A DNA stretch of 15,810 nt from Phocaeicola sp. GTDB lineage: Bacteria; Bacteroidota; Bacteroidia; Bacteroidales; Bacteroidaceae. The stretch is from assembly GCA_020026225.1 (NCBI GenBank), contig JAHHQU010000047.1:1-15810 (forward strand), read 5' to 3'. Shown here in pieces: positions 1-6,688 of the stretch. The number at the start of each line of letters is the position of its first letter. Positions within the stretch are counted from its first letter, which is position 1. Position numbers and translations under genes: made by a program. The notes under the pieces were generated by a model. It was not told the DNA's origin and did not search any database. It saw only the letters and a program-made list of their open reading frames with translations.

Positions 1-135
1 AACTTGCAGATTTATCAAAGACTTTTATAAACTAAATTATTGAATATCAGTAGATGAAGATGCTTTTAAGGGACGACTATTTAGGCGTTTTTCATGTTAG
101 TAAAAAGGCTCAAACTCTTCTTAATCTAAGATATA

Positions 136-180
136 AACAGCAATGAAAATTCAGTAGAAATACTGATTTTCATTGCTGTT
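136..180 (-). terminator. Long hairpin after rloB-like gene, probable terminator
   Basis: Two arms of about 20 nt (136-156 and 161-180) are complementary along their whole length except for one bulged base. They are closed by a GAAA loop at 157-160 when read on the plus strand. The hairpin lies 22 bp past the stop codon of the RloB-family gene, which is read on the minus strand. Neither side has a strong T tract, so it may act as an RNA 3' end or stabiliser rather than a classical intrinsic terminator. Confidence 0.55.
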
Positions 181-202
181 ACCAGTTTTATATAATTGAT
201 TA

Positions 203-1084
203 TTATAAATCTCTAACAATCTGTTCTATCCGACTGATTAGCTCAGAATTGTTTACGAGAGATTCCGCATCATCAAGTTTACAAACTGTACCTTCTTGAA
301 ACAGACAATAAAGTATTGTTTCCTTATATTTCAATGTACAGCAGAATATCCTTTCGTCCTTTTCTCCCCAATAAATATGAAGTTGCTTGTGACCTTCTAT
401 TTCATGGTTCAGATAGATAGGCTTTCGTAGATGCTCTGCAAGCATAGTCCGAATTTCTACAAACTTCTGCAACAAACGGAAGAAGTGGATGGCCTTGAAC
501 AACTCTGAATAATTGGCTATTTCATTTTTTACAGGTTCGTACTTGCAGGCACGAATGGAAAAATCTATCGCCTGTGCACGCTTCGTCATATCTTGCAGAA
601 TGCTATCTCGGAAGAATTGATTTTTTTGATAATATCTGGCTGTTTTTTCATATCCGGGCAATACCTTTTCTACAGCAGGGCGAAGAGCTTCATAGGTTTC
701 ATAATTGGTTCGGGCAAAACGATCGGCTAAATGATATAAGAACCAGAGTTCTATGCAGGGATGACTTTCAATGAAGATGACTCCATGCTTTTTATATTTT
801 TCCTTAGCTGCCAGGTAAAGGTTATATTGCTCCTTGTTTTTTACCAGTGTATCCGTATCTATGACAAGAAATAACGCATCAGCTCGTTCCTGCGGCTTTT
901 TCTTCAACTCCTTGTCAATCAATTTTAGATTCTGTTTATACGAACTTCGGCTGTTTTTAGGTACCTCAGGTACCATGGAGAAGCGGAAACGGTTGTTCGT
1001 TCTCAATCCATCGAAGTAAAACCATTCCGTAAAACCTTCACCATATATTTTGATTGTATATTCCAAAGGTCTGAACTGTTCCAT
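203..1084 (-). CDS. rloB: RloB-family TOPRIM-like protein (AbiLii-like), probable phage-defence effector
   Basis: This 293-residue protein carries the RloB hallmarks. GEGFTE lies at residues 15-20, the acidic pair DTD at 76-78 after a hydrophobic strand (LFLVI), and SHPCIELWFLYH at 107-118, matching the family's (N/S)-x-P-x-x-E-x-W-x-L-x-H pattern. An early Glu followed by DxD is the TOPRIM layout seen in metal-dependent nucleases, so E16, D76 and D78 are likely metal ligands. RloB and AbiLii proteins are known next to ABC-like ATPases in phage-resistance loci; PARIS (AriA/AriB) is an analogous ATPase/TOPRIM pair. Here the gene is the second of an operon, 11 bp after the ATPase. Many RloB proteins are, from memory, nearer 200-220 residues, so residues of about 205-293 look like a C-terminal extension of unknown role, rich in Cys (248, 249, 260, 268). 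The target is unknown; nuclease activity is inferred. Confidence 0.85.
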   Translation of the reverse strand: MEQFRPLEYTIKIYGEGFTEWFYFDGLRTNNRFRFSMVPEVPKNSRSSYKQNLKLIDKELKKKPQERADALFLVIDTDTLVKNKEQYNLYLAAKEKYKKHGVIFIESHPCIELWFLYHLADRFARTNYETYEALRPAVEKVLPGYEKTARYYQKNQFFRDSILQDMTKRAQAIDFSIRACKYEPVKNEIANYSELFKAIHFFRLLQKFVEIRTMLAEHLRKPIYLNHEIEGHKQLHIYWGEKDERIFCCTLKYKETILYCLFQEGTVCKLDDAESLVNNSELISRIEQIVRDL

Positions 1085-1095
1085 CTGCTCTTGCT

Positions 1096-2376
1096 TTAAT
1101 CGTTTATGAAAATACTGCCCAACTGCGGTTTGGCACCAAGCTTTCCTGCACGATAAGCATTCAGAATGGACACTTCTTTATGCAGGCCAAAATCTTTTGC
1201 TCGATAAATCTCTGTAGCTCCTGACTGATTCTTGTTGGCAAAATAAACCATGTCTCTGCGGATATATTCTTCGTCCAGCAACATGAGGTTATGGGTAGAG
1301 AATATCAATTGTCCTCTTTCGGAATTGACCAGGAACGTTTTTAGAATATGGGTGAACAAATCGTAGTGGAGAGAACTGTCCAACTCATCGCATACCAGAA
1401 TTTGCTGGTTTTTCACCATGGTATAAAGTAGGGCAGAAAGTCCATACATACGGTTGGTACCATCGGATTCATCCATATTGGAAAGATCTCCCGTATAGAA
1501 TGGGGTTTTGTGTGTAAAGAAAAGTTCCTGTTTGGACAGGTTGTCGGTCTGTGGCTCTGGCAGGTGAAGGATATGTGCTATCTGCCGGACTTTTTCAAGG
1601 GTTTCTGCCGCGACTTCTCCCTTCTCTTCTTTGATATATAAATCGGAAATATTGAAATCTGCCTTATTCAGCATTTCACAGATAAACTTTTTACTTTCTC
1701 CGTCCAGTCTGACTACATCGTTGGCAAACTGTTCCAAATCCATACGATTGTCCAACATTGGAAGAATGGTTCTTTCAAGATAAGCACATAGGTTATCGAA
1801 CAATTCGTTCTTTTCTACATTAGCATTCATGTAAGTGGCCAATACACTCATATTAGGCAGACAGTTGGACTCTACAAACAACTTTTGCGTAGCGGTGAGT
1901 TTTAGCAAGGGACCAAAGGATATAGAGGAGTTGCCTTTTTCTGCTATCCATTTGCGTTCAAAAAATAATGCACGCCGATTGTTAGGATAAAAATAGAGTT
2001 CTTCCTTATAAATCCTTACACCATCCATTTCTACAAAATACTCATAACGGATGTCACCGATATAAAAGATCAATGTAAAAGAGGAATGGTTGTTACGGCT
2101 ATCAGTATCCATAAGAAACGGAGTAAGTCCAGTGCCTGAATTGTTTTTCCGTGAGCGACTTAACAAAACATGGAAAACAAGCCATACCAATGCCTTGAGC
2201 AGATTACTCTTTCCTGAGGCATTCGGACCATAAATCACTCCTATTTTGGAAATACGCACATTCTTTATTTTTACAATTGCATATTCTTCATAGGTCTTAT
2301 CAGCAGAAGCAGTAAAGTCCAGCATTTGCTCTTCTCTAATAGAAAGGTAATTTTTTACTTTAAACTGTAGAATCAT
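1096..2376 (-). CDS. rloA: RloA/AbiLi-like AAA (ABC/SMC-type) ATPase
   Basis: This 426-residue cytosolic ATPase belongs to the AAA_15/AAA_21 group. The N terminus (MILQFKVKNYLSIREEQ) is the usual first strand of such proteins. The Walker A motif GPNASGKS spans residues 50-57. A signature-like segment ESDGTNRM lies at 303-310. Walker B ILVCDELDSSLH spans 326-337, with D330 and E331 and a D-loop following. The switch His is in STHN at 360-363. The insert between the ATPase halves (about 90-300) would be the lid and coiled region. All catalytic motifs are present, so the gene looks intact. In RloA/RloB and AbiL pairs the ATPase is thought to sense infection and control the partner protein. It is the first gene of the operon and has a good promoter 33 bp upstream. 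No type I restriction genes lie in the window, although the Rlo name comes from such loci. Confidence 0.85.
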   Translation of the reverse strand: MILQFKVKNYLSIREEQMLDFTASADKTYEEYAIVKIKNVRISKIGVIYGPNASGKSNLLKALVWLVFHVLLSRSRKNNSGTGLTPFLMDTDSRNNHSSFTLIFYIGDIRYEYFVEMDGVRIYKEELYFYPNNRRALFFERKWIAEKGNSSISFGPLLKLTATQKLFVESNCLPNMSVLATYMNANVEKNELFDNLCAYLERTILPMLDNRMDLEQFANDVVRLDGESKKFICEMLNKADFNISDLYIKEEKGEVAAETLEKVRQIAHILHLPEPQTDNLSKQELFFTHKTPFYTGDLSNMDESDGTNRMYGLSALLYTMVKNQQILVCDELDSSLHYDLFTHILKTFLVNSERGQLIFSTHNLMLLDEEYIRRDMVYFANKNQSGATEIYRAKDFGLHKEVSILNAYRAGKLGAKPQLGSIFIND

Positions 2377-2408
2377 ACTCTTATAGTGTTAAAATCGTAA
2401 ATTATTTG

Positions 2409-2440
2409 CAAATATAGTCATTAAAATCAAGAATGGTAAA
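2409..2440 (-). promoter_or_regulatory. Probable promoter of the ATPase/RloB operon
   Basis: Read on the minus strand, TATATTTG (2409-2416) fits the Bacteroides -7 consensus TAnnTTTG exactly. A TTTA (2437-2440) lies 20 bp upstream, one base off the -33 TTTG. The start codon would follow a leader of about 25 nt. The -7 element overlaps a perfect 10-bp palindrome, ATTTGCAAAT (2404-2413), where a repressor could sit; that is only a possibility. Confidence 0.6.
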
Positions 2441-2735
2441 ATTAGGGATTGTTTTTCCTCGTGAATTCTTGTTTTGTGACATGGACTATTGTTAAAAGGG
2501 GCTGATTTGTTGATAATCACTCAATATATCTTTGTTGTTTGATGTTTATTGTTTAACTTTGTCTTATAGATTATAAGCATGAATTTTGCTTGACAATTTT
2601 GAATAACAGAATAATGAGAAATTGACTGAATAGAAAATTTAATATTAACCATCGCAGCCATATCTAGTGAGATTGGTTTAGCTTGTAGTGAGTACAAGGA
2701 TTTTTTAGTGGACAAATTAATGGGTTATAGTGCAT

Positions 2736-2752
2736 ACACTTATATAAGGTGT
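2736..2752. promoter_or_regulatory. Operator-like near-palindrome
   Basis: CTTATATAAG (2739-2748) is a perfect 10-bp palindrome. ACA precedes it and, after one extra G, TGT follows it. This gives an 8+8 inverted repeat with a single-base insertion. It lies upstream of the tandem duplication and its terminator, so it could be an operator or promoter element for that unit. No protein is assigned to it. Confidence 0.3.
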
Positions 2753-2812
2753 AAGCATTTGGTTATAAACTCTTCTATAAGAAAAAGCAGTAGCCAAGAA
2801 AGGTTATTCAAT

Positions 2813-3054
2813 CAAACATCAAACATTTGATAAACATCCGCTTACATAGGGATTACTTCGATGGTGTAAGCTATTGAATATCATAGTGAAATGAGTGCCG
2901 CACAAGCTGCAATTGAGGAATAACTGCATCAAACATTAAAACATTCGATAAATATTCGCTTACTCTAGGATTACTCTATATAACGAATATGATTGATAAT
3001 CAATGTTTTATTAAAGTGGCACAGGCTGCAATTGAAGAAATGTTAGGAAAATAA
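2813..3054 (+). repeat. Diverged tandem duplication, unit about 118 bp
   Basis: Two copies lie in direct orientation, about 2813-2923 and 2926-3054. Matching blocks are CATCAAACATTTGATAAACA against CATTAAAACATTCGATAAAT, then CGCTTAC (2839 and 2957), then GGATTACT, and at the far end GCTGCAATTGA (2906 and 3025). The period is 118-119 bp and the middle of each copy has diverged. In the second copy a frame stays open from 2917 to the TAA at 3052-3054 and ends KVAQAAIEEMLGK. The first copy keeps AAQAAIEE before a stop at 2921-2923, but its upstream part is in another frame and broken by stops. The unit could be a decayed small gene that was duplicated, or part of a non-coding transcript. I do not recognise the peptide. 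Confidence 0.55.
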
Positions 3055-3078
3055 GTAAATAACTAACTCTTAGATATT

Positions 3079-3127
3079 TAGGCGGTAAGTTCTGATTACA
3101 CAGAACTTACCGCCTATTTTTTTATTT
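3079..3127 (+). terminator. Strong intrinsic terminator
   Basis: A perfect 16-bp stem (3079-3094 paired with 3101-3116, starting TAGGCGGTAAG) with a 6-nt loop is followed on the plus strand by seven T, an A and three more T. No recognised plus-strand gene precedes it in the window, so it points to a transcript crossing the tandem duplication, whose last stop codon is 25 bp upstream. Minus-strand use is less likely because no T tract follows on that side. Confidence 0.85.
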
Positions 3128-3327
3128 CTCGTAATATGAATAAACATGATATATGTGTATTATATCTGTGCAAGAATTATACATAAAAGTGGACAGTGAG
3201 AAAACAAATCTAAACTCATTGTATTTACGGGTAAGCTTTAAATCATACTAAAATGCATCAAGCTTTAATTTTTAAAGGATTTCATTACAATATTAGATAA
3301 TAATTGGAGTTATTTGTAGTCAAATCG

Positions 3328-3360
3328 TTTCAGTAAAATGAAGTATATTTTCTATCTTTG
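3328..3360 (+). promoter_or_regulatory. Probable promoter of the membrane-tethered regulator
   Basis: TATCTTTG (3353-3360) fits the Bacteroides -7 consensus TAnnTTTG exactly. TTTC (3328-3331) lies 21 bp upstream and is one base off the -33 TTTG. The start codon at 3393 would follow a leader of about 25 nt. Confidence 0.6.
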
Positions 3361-3392
3361 TATAGAAGGTTTTTAATGAATTCCATTTTATT

Positions 3393-4334
3393 ATGCACAA
3401 TAAATATTTTCCAATTGCTGTTTTCATGTGTTTGTTCGTTTCGTCTCTCTTGGCCGGACATTATAGTTTTAGAGAAGCGCAGCGTGAAATCTCAAAAGAT
3501 TTAAATCAGGCTTTATATCAAACCTTTATGGAAAACAAGAGTACGATTATCTGTCAGGATACAATTCGGGCATACAAGCAGTTGAAAGCTTCGACTGGAG
3601 GACAGATTATGCTGGCCATTACGGATGATAAATTTAAACGTTATTTAAAGCATACGGAACTAAAGGAGGAGTCTTATGTCTCTTTTGGTTTGTTAAATAA
3701 ATCGGAACTTTCTAAGCCTGAAGAGGAATCCGGCTATTGGCTTTTGGGTGAAAACCAGATTCTTAGTGATACGCTCATTATAGATGATGAACAATTAGAA
3801 GAAACCATTGTACTGAAAGGAATTTCAGAACCAGCTATGGCAACCATATTACGCATTTCTGACCTGCGTCTTTTTTTGGCATTGGCTGTAGCTTCCTTGC
3901 TATGGGCTATCTATGCATGGCCTGTTTATCGCAAGCGCTGTGAACATAGACTCAAGGTTGGAGATTTAGGAGTGGTTGTTGAAGGTTTGGAAACATCCCA
4001 TGAAACATGGAATATATCGGAAGGGAAATCAGAAGTTTTAGGGAATAGTTATGGCGGAATGTACTTTTCGGAGAAGAATGATCTGTTTTATGACTCAAAA
4101 GGAAATCCTATTCATTTTACGCCTATGCAGCAACAGTTGATTCGGTTGTTTTGGGAATCTCCTTCACATACGCTCTCTAAAGAAGTAATCTGTGCTCAAT
4201 TATGGCCCAAGAAGGAGGATGCAAATGATACGCTCTATACCTTGGTCAGGCGACTGAAACCTGTGTTAGAAGAAAATACAGGACTTGTGTTAGTTGCTGA
4301 TAGAGGTCGTAGCTATTCGTTGGTTATTAAATAG
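3393..4334 (+). CDS. Membrane-tethered winged-helix transcriptional regulator (ToxR-like layout)
   Basis: This 313-residue protein has two hydrophobic segments: about residues 6-24 (FPIAVFMCLFVSSLLAG) and about 157-178 (FLALAVASLLWAIYAWPVY, followed by RKR). The residues between them, about 26-155, would form a periplasmic sensor domain. The C-terminal part is cytosolic. Residues 240-311 match the OmpR/PhoB winged helix (Trans_reg_C): FTPMQQQLIRLF, then LSKEVICAQLW, a recognition helix region ending TLYTLVRRLKPVLE, and a wing ending DRGRSYSLV. No receiver domain or kinase is present, so it looks like a one-component regulator that signals across the inner membrane, opposite in polarity to ToxR because it has an extra N-terminal helix. 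It is followed 114 bp later by an outer-membrane barrel gene whose promoter carries PhoB-like direct repeats, a likely target. The periplasmic signal is unknown. Confidence 0.82.
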   Translation: MHNKYFPIAVFMCLFVSSLLAGHYSFREAQREISKDLNQALYQTFMENKSTIICQDTIRAYKQLKASTGGQIMLAITDDKFKRYLKHTELKEESYVSFGLLNKSELSKPEEESGYWLLGENQILSDTLIIDDEQLEETIVLKGISEPAMATILRISDLRLFLALAVASLLWAIYAWPVYRKRCEHRLKVGDLGVVVEGLETSHETWNISEGKSEVLGNSYGGMYFSEKNDLFYDSKGNPIHFTPMQQQLIRLFWESPSHTLSKEVICAQLWPKKEDANDTLYTLVRRLKPVLEENTGLVLVADRGRSYSLVIK

Positions 4335-4365
4335 TTAGGCTGCTGACTTCTCCTTAGGATGTAAG

Positions 4366-4398
4366 AGTCAGACAAATGTCAGTTAATTGTCAGTGTTC
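4366..4398 (+). promoter_or_regulatory. Triple 11-bp direct repeat, PhoB-box-like operator
   Basis: Three half-sites, AGTCAG (4366), TGTCAG (4377) and TGTCAG (4388), are each exactly 11 bp apart with AT-rich spacers. The last half-site lies 6-7 bp upstream of the -33 element of the barrel gene. PhoB-type winged-helix domains are known to bind tandem TGTCA-like half-sites with 11-bp periodicity placed against the promoter. The gene just upstream encodes exactly that domain type. That it binds here is inference. Confidence 0.6.
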
Positions 4399-4399
4399 T

Positions 4400-4433
4400 T
4401 TTGGTGACTTCTTTCTTATGCTGAATACATTTG
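4400..4433 (+). promoter_or_regulatory. Probable promoter of the outer-membrane barrel gene
   Basis: TTTG (4400-4403) matches the Bacteroides -33 element exactly. TACATTTG (4426-4433) matches the -7 consensus exactly, with 22 bp between them, slightly long. Transcription would begin near 4440, so the ATG at 4455 would have a very short leader. Confidence 0.65.
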
Positions 4434-4454
4434 TAAGCAAAACGAGATTTGCTT

Positions 4455-6659
4455 ATGAATGAATTGCTGAAACATTTTAAAAAGATTCTATCTGGGTGTG
4501 TGGCTCATGATGAGAATTTGGGAGTTGATGATGACTCGTGGATTATTTGTGGCTTTCAAACGTTGAAGATTCCTTTCTGTATTAAAAAGGAATGTGTGCT
4601 GCAAAAGTTATGTACCTGTTGTTTAGGATGTGTCCTTTTCGCTAGTTCGGTCAATGCTCAGACAGAGAAGTCAGTTATGTTAGATGAAGTTACTGTACAG
4701 GCAGACCGTGTGGTCAATCAACCTGATGGATGGTTGATCTATCCAACCGCTGTTCAAAAGACTTCCTCACATACGGGATATTCTTTGCTTCAGAAAATGA
4801 GTTTGCCGAATATTCGAGTTGATGAAATCGGCCATTCCATTTCTGCTATTGACAATAAAGGGGATGTGCAGCTGCGTATCAATGGTATTGTTGTAGATCA
4901 GGCTGAAATGTTGTCACTTGATCCGCATACAATTCGTAAAGTCGAATTTATTGATCAGCCTGGTGTGCGTTACGGGGAAGGAGTGGCTTATGTTTTTAAC
5001 ATTATTACTAGTCGTGCAAAAAGCGGATATACCATTGGAACCGATTTAACACAGGCAGTGACTGTAGCTCAAGGTGATGGACTCCTTTACGGCAAGTGGA
5101 ATGTTGGCAAGAGCGAATGGATGCTGAGTTACAGCGGAGATTATCAGTCTACGTATGGCTTCCGCAATGAAGAAACGACTCATTATCACTTGCACAATGG
5201 TTCCATCCGAACCATTACTCGAAAGGATGTTGACTCTAAACAGAAATCATTCGGTAATGACGTGAAACTTACTTATAATCTGGCTGACGGGGACAATTAT
5301 GTTTTTCAGACTTCATTTTCCGGCTCCTTTAACCATACGCCTACTCGATGGTATCGGAAAGAAATCTTTGATTCTGGAAGTTCTGCCGGTAAACCAGCAT
5401 TGGCAACAGACCGGAGTAGCAGTAAGACGAGCAGTCCTGTGATTGATGTTTATTATTTAAGAAACTTTCCCATGAGCCAGAGCCTTACTTTAAATGCCGT
5501 GGGAACTTACATCAATACTTCAGCCAAGAGTGCGTATGATGAAGGCGGCAGTTATATGTATGATGTAAACGGGAAAACCTATTCCATAATGGCCGAGGGA
5601 ATCTATGAGAAGAAATTTAAGCCCTTCACGTTCTCTGCCGGAATAAATTACAAACAGAAAAAGACAGAAAATGAATACCTTGGCAGTACGACTGCTTTCA
5701 ATAACATACGTAATAATCGTGTTTATTTGTTTACAGACATAACTGGGCATTGGAAAGATTTACGCTATTCGGCTGGAATAGGAGTGAGTTATCTGTATTA
5801 CAAACAGCAGAAAAACACTTACGATGACTGGACCTTCTGTCCTAAATTATCGCTTACTTATGCTTTTACCAAGCAATTACAATTGAATTATACATTCAGC
5901 AGCCACGAACGTATGTCGCAAATTGCGATGGTGAGCGATGCAGTCATACGTTCCAATCCGATGGAATGGACGGTAGGTAGTCCGAATCTGAAACCGAGCC
6001 TTGATGTAGAGAATATGCTTAGATTATCATACAATGCATCACGTCTACAAACATTTGCTGAGGTTTACTATAAGAATTGTCACCATCCCAATATGGCTTT
6101 GTATCATCGAACAGATGATGACCAATTCATTTATACCCAGATGAATCAGGATCACATATCTGTTCTGCAAACTATGCTCTATGCCAATTACTGGTTATTG
6201 CCGCAAAAACTTTCGTTGTCGGCCTATGGAGGATTGTTCCGCTGTTTTAACTTCGGTTATGACTATACCCATTGTTACACCTCTTATTTTGTTAACGGAA
6301 GTTTGAATGCTTATATTGGTAATTTCAGCTTGTCGGCTCTTGCTGACAATGGATTCCGACATTTGGAGGGTGAAACCAAAGGAGTAAGCGGTTACCAAGC
6401 ATCTCTTAAGGCTGCATACAATTACAAGGACTGGCAGTTCAGTGTATCTTATAGTCATCCGTTTATACATCACTATAAGATGTTTGAATCTGAGACCTTG
6501 AATGAAAACCTGTACAAGAAGAAAGTATTGTACAGTGCCGATGCTGGTAACTATGTATCCGTTAATCTTGCGTGGCGATTCCAAAAAGGACGTAAATATC
6601 GTACTCCTGAGCGTACCCTTAATTTGAAAGATACCGAAACGGGTATCATGAGCAGGTAA
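4455..6659 (+). CDS. Outer-membrane beta-barrel protein, TonB-dependent-receptor-like
   Basis: The protein is 734 residues from ATG 4455; a TTG at 4449 adds two more. A hydrophobic signal segment LCTCCLGCVLFASSVNA ends at about residue 68 with a likely cut before QT. A plug-like domain follows, starting MLDEVTVQADRV and running to about residue 190, with VQLRINGIVVD and IRKVEFIDQPGVRYGEGVAY. Many alternating aromatic strands then form the barrel. The last strand (YVSVNLAWRF) is followed by about 22 residues ending GIMSR, a tail style seen in the OMP_b-brl_3 group. There is no carboxypeptidase-like N-terminal domain and no SusD partner, so it is not SusC. The substrate is unknown. Oddly, about 44 residues precede the signal segment. 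GTG 4596, with AAAAAGG just upstream, would give a compact signal peptide instead. The gene probably forms a regulated unit with the upstream membrane-tethered regulator. Confidence 0.8.
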   Translation: MNELLKHFKKILSGCVAHDENLGVDDDSWIICGFQTLKIPFCIKKECVLQKLCTCCLGCVLFASSVNAQTEKSVMLDEVTVQADRVVNQPDGWLIYPTAVQKTSSHTGYSLLQKMSLPNIRVDEIGHSISAIDNKGDVQLRINGIVVDQAEMLSLDPHTIRKVEFIDQPGVRYGEGVAYVFNIITSRAKSGYTIGTDLTQAVTVAQGDGLLYGKWNVGKSEWMLSYSGDYQSTYGFRNEETTHYHLHNGSIRTITRKDVDSKQKSFGNDVKLTYNLADGDNYVFQTSFSGSFNHTPTRWYRKEIFDSGSSAGKPALATDRSSSKTSSPVIDVYYLRNFPMSQSLTLNAVGTYINTSAKSAYDEGGSYMYDVNGKTYSIMAEGIYEKKFKPFTFSAGINYKQKKTENEYLGSTTAFNNIRNNRVYLFTDITGHWKDLRYSAGIGVSYLYYKQQKNTYDDWTFCPKLSLTYAFTKQLQLNYTFSSHERMSQIAMVSDAVIRSNPMEWTVGSPNLKPSLDVENMLRLSYNASRLQTFAEVYYKNCHHPNMALYHRTDDDQFIYTQMNQDHISVLQTMLYANYWLLPQKLSLSAYGGLFRCFNFGYDYTHCYTSYFVNGSLNAYIGNFSLSALADNGFRHLEGETKGVSGYQASLKAAYNYKDWQFSVSYSHPFIHHYKMFESETLNENLYKKKVLYSADAGNYVSVNLAWRFQKGRKYRTPERTLNLKDTETGIMSR

Positions 6660-6688
6660 CATCGTCATGATATGGCAAAGAGTTGGAT

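Larger units (their letters stand above)
2377..3392. other. About 1 kb intergenic region with no convincing protein gene
   Basis: The stretch is AT-rich and full of stops in all frames. A 64-codon minus-strand reading frame at 2521-2715 has low-complexity composition and no recognisable features, so I do not call it a gene. What can be seen is the ATPase promoter, a near-palindrome (2736-2752), a diverged tandem duplication (about 2813-3054), a strong plus-strand terminator (3079-3127) and the promoter of the next gene (3328-3360). AAGCTTTAA also occurs twice, at 3233-3241 and 3260-3268, 27 bp apart, with no clear meaning. Confidence 0.7.

Noticed and set aside
1..43. Possible 3' end of a gene entering from outside the window
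   Set aside because: All three plus-strand frames end within 43 bases, and none gives enough residues to recognise a family.
960..974. Perfect inverted repeat GGTACCTCAGGTACC
   Set aside because: It lies inside the RloB coding sequence with no regulatory context; probably a chance result of codon choice.
2521..2715. 64-codon minus-strand reading frame in the intergenic region
   Set aside because: Low-complexity composition, no recognisable motif, no promoter match or hairpin tied to it. More likely chance in AT-rich DNA.
2813..3054. CRISPR-like array
   Set aside because: There are only two copies, the unit is about 118 bp and diverged in the middle, and no cas genes are present. It is a tandem duplication.
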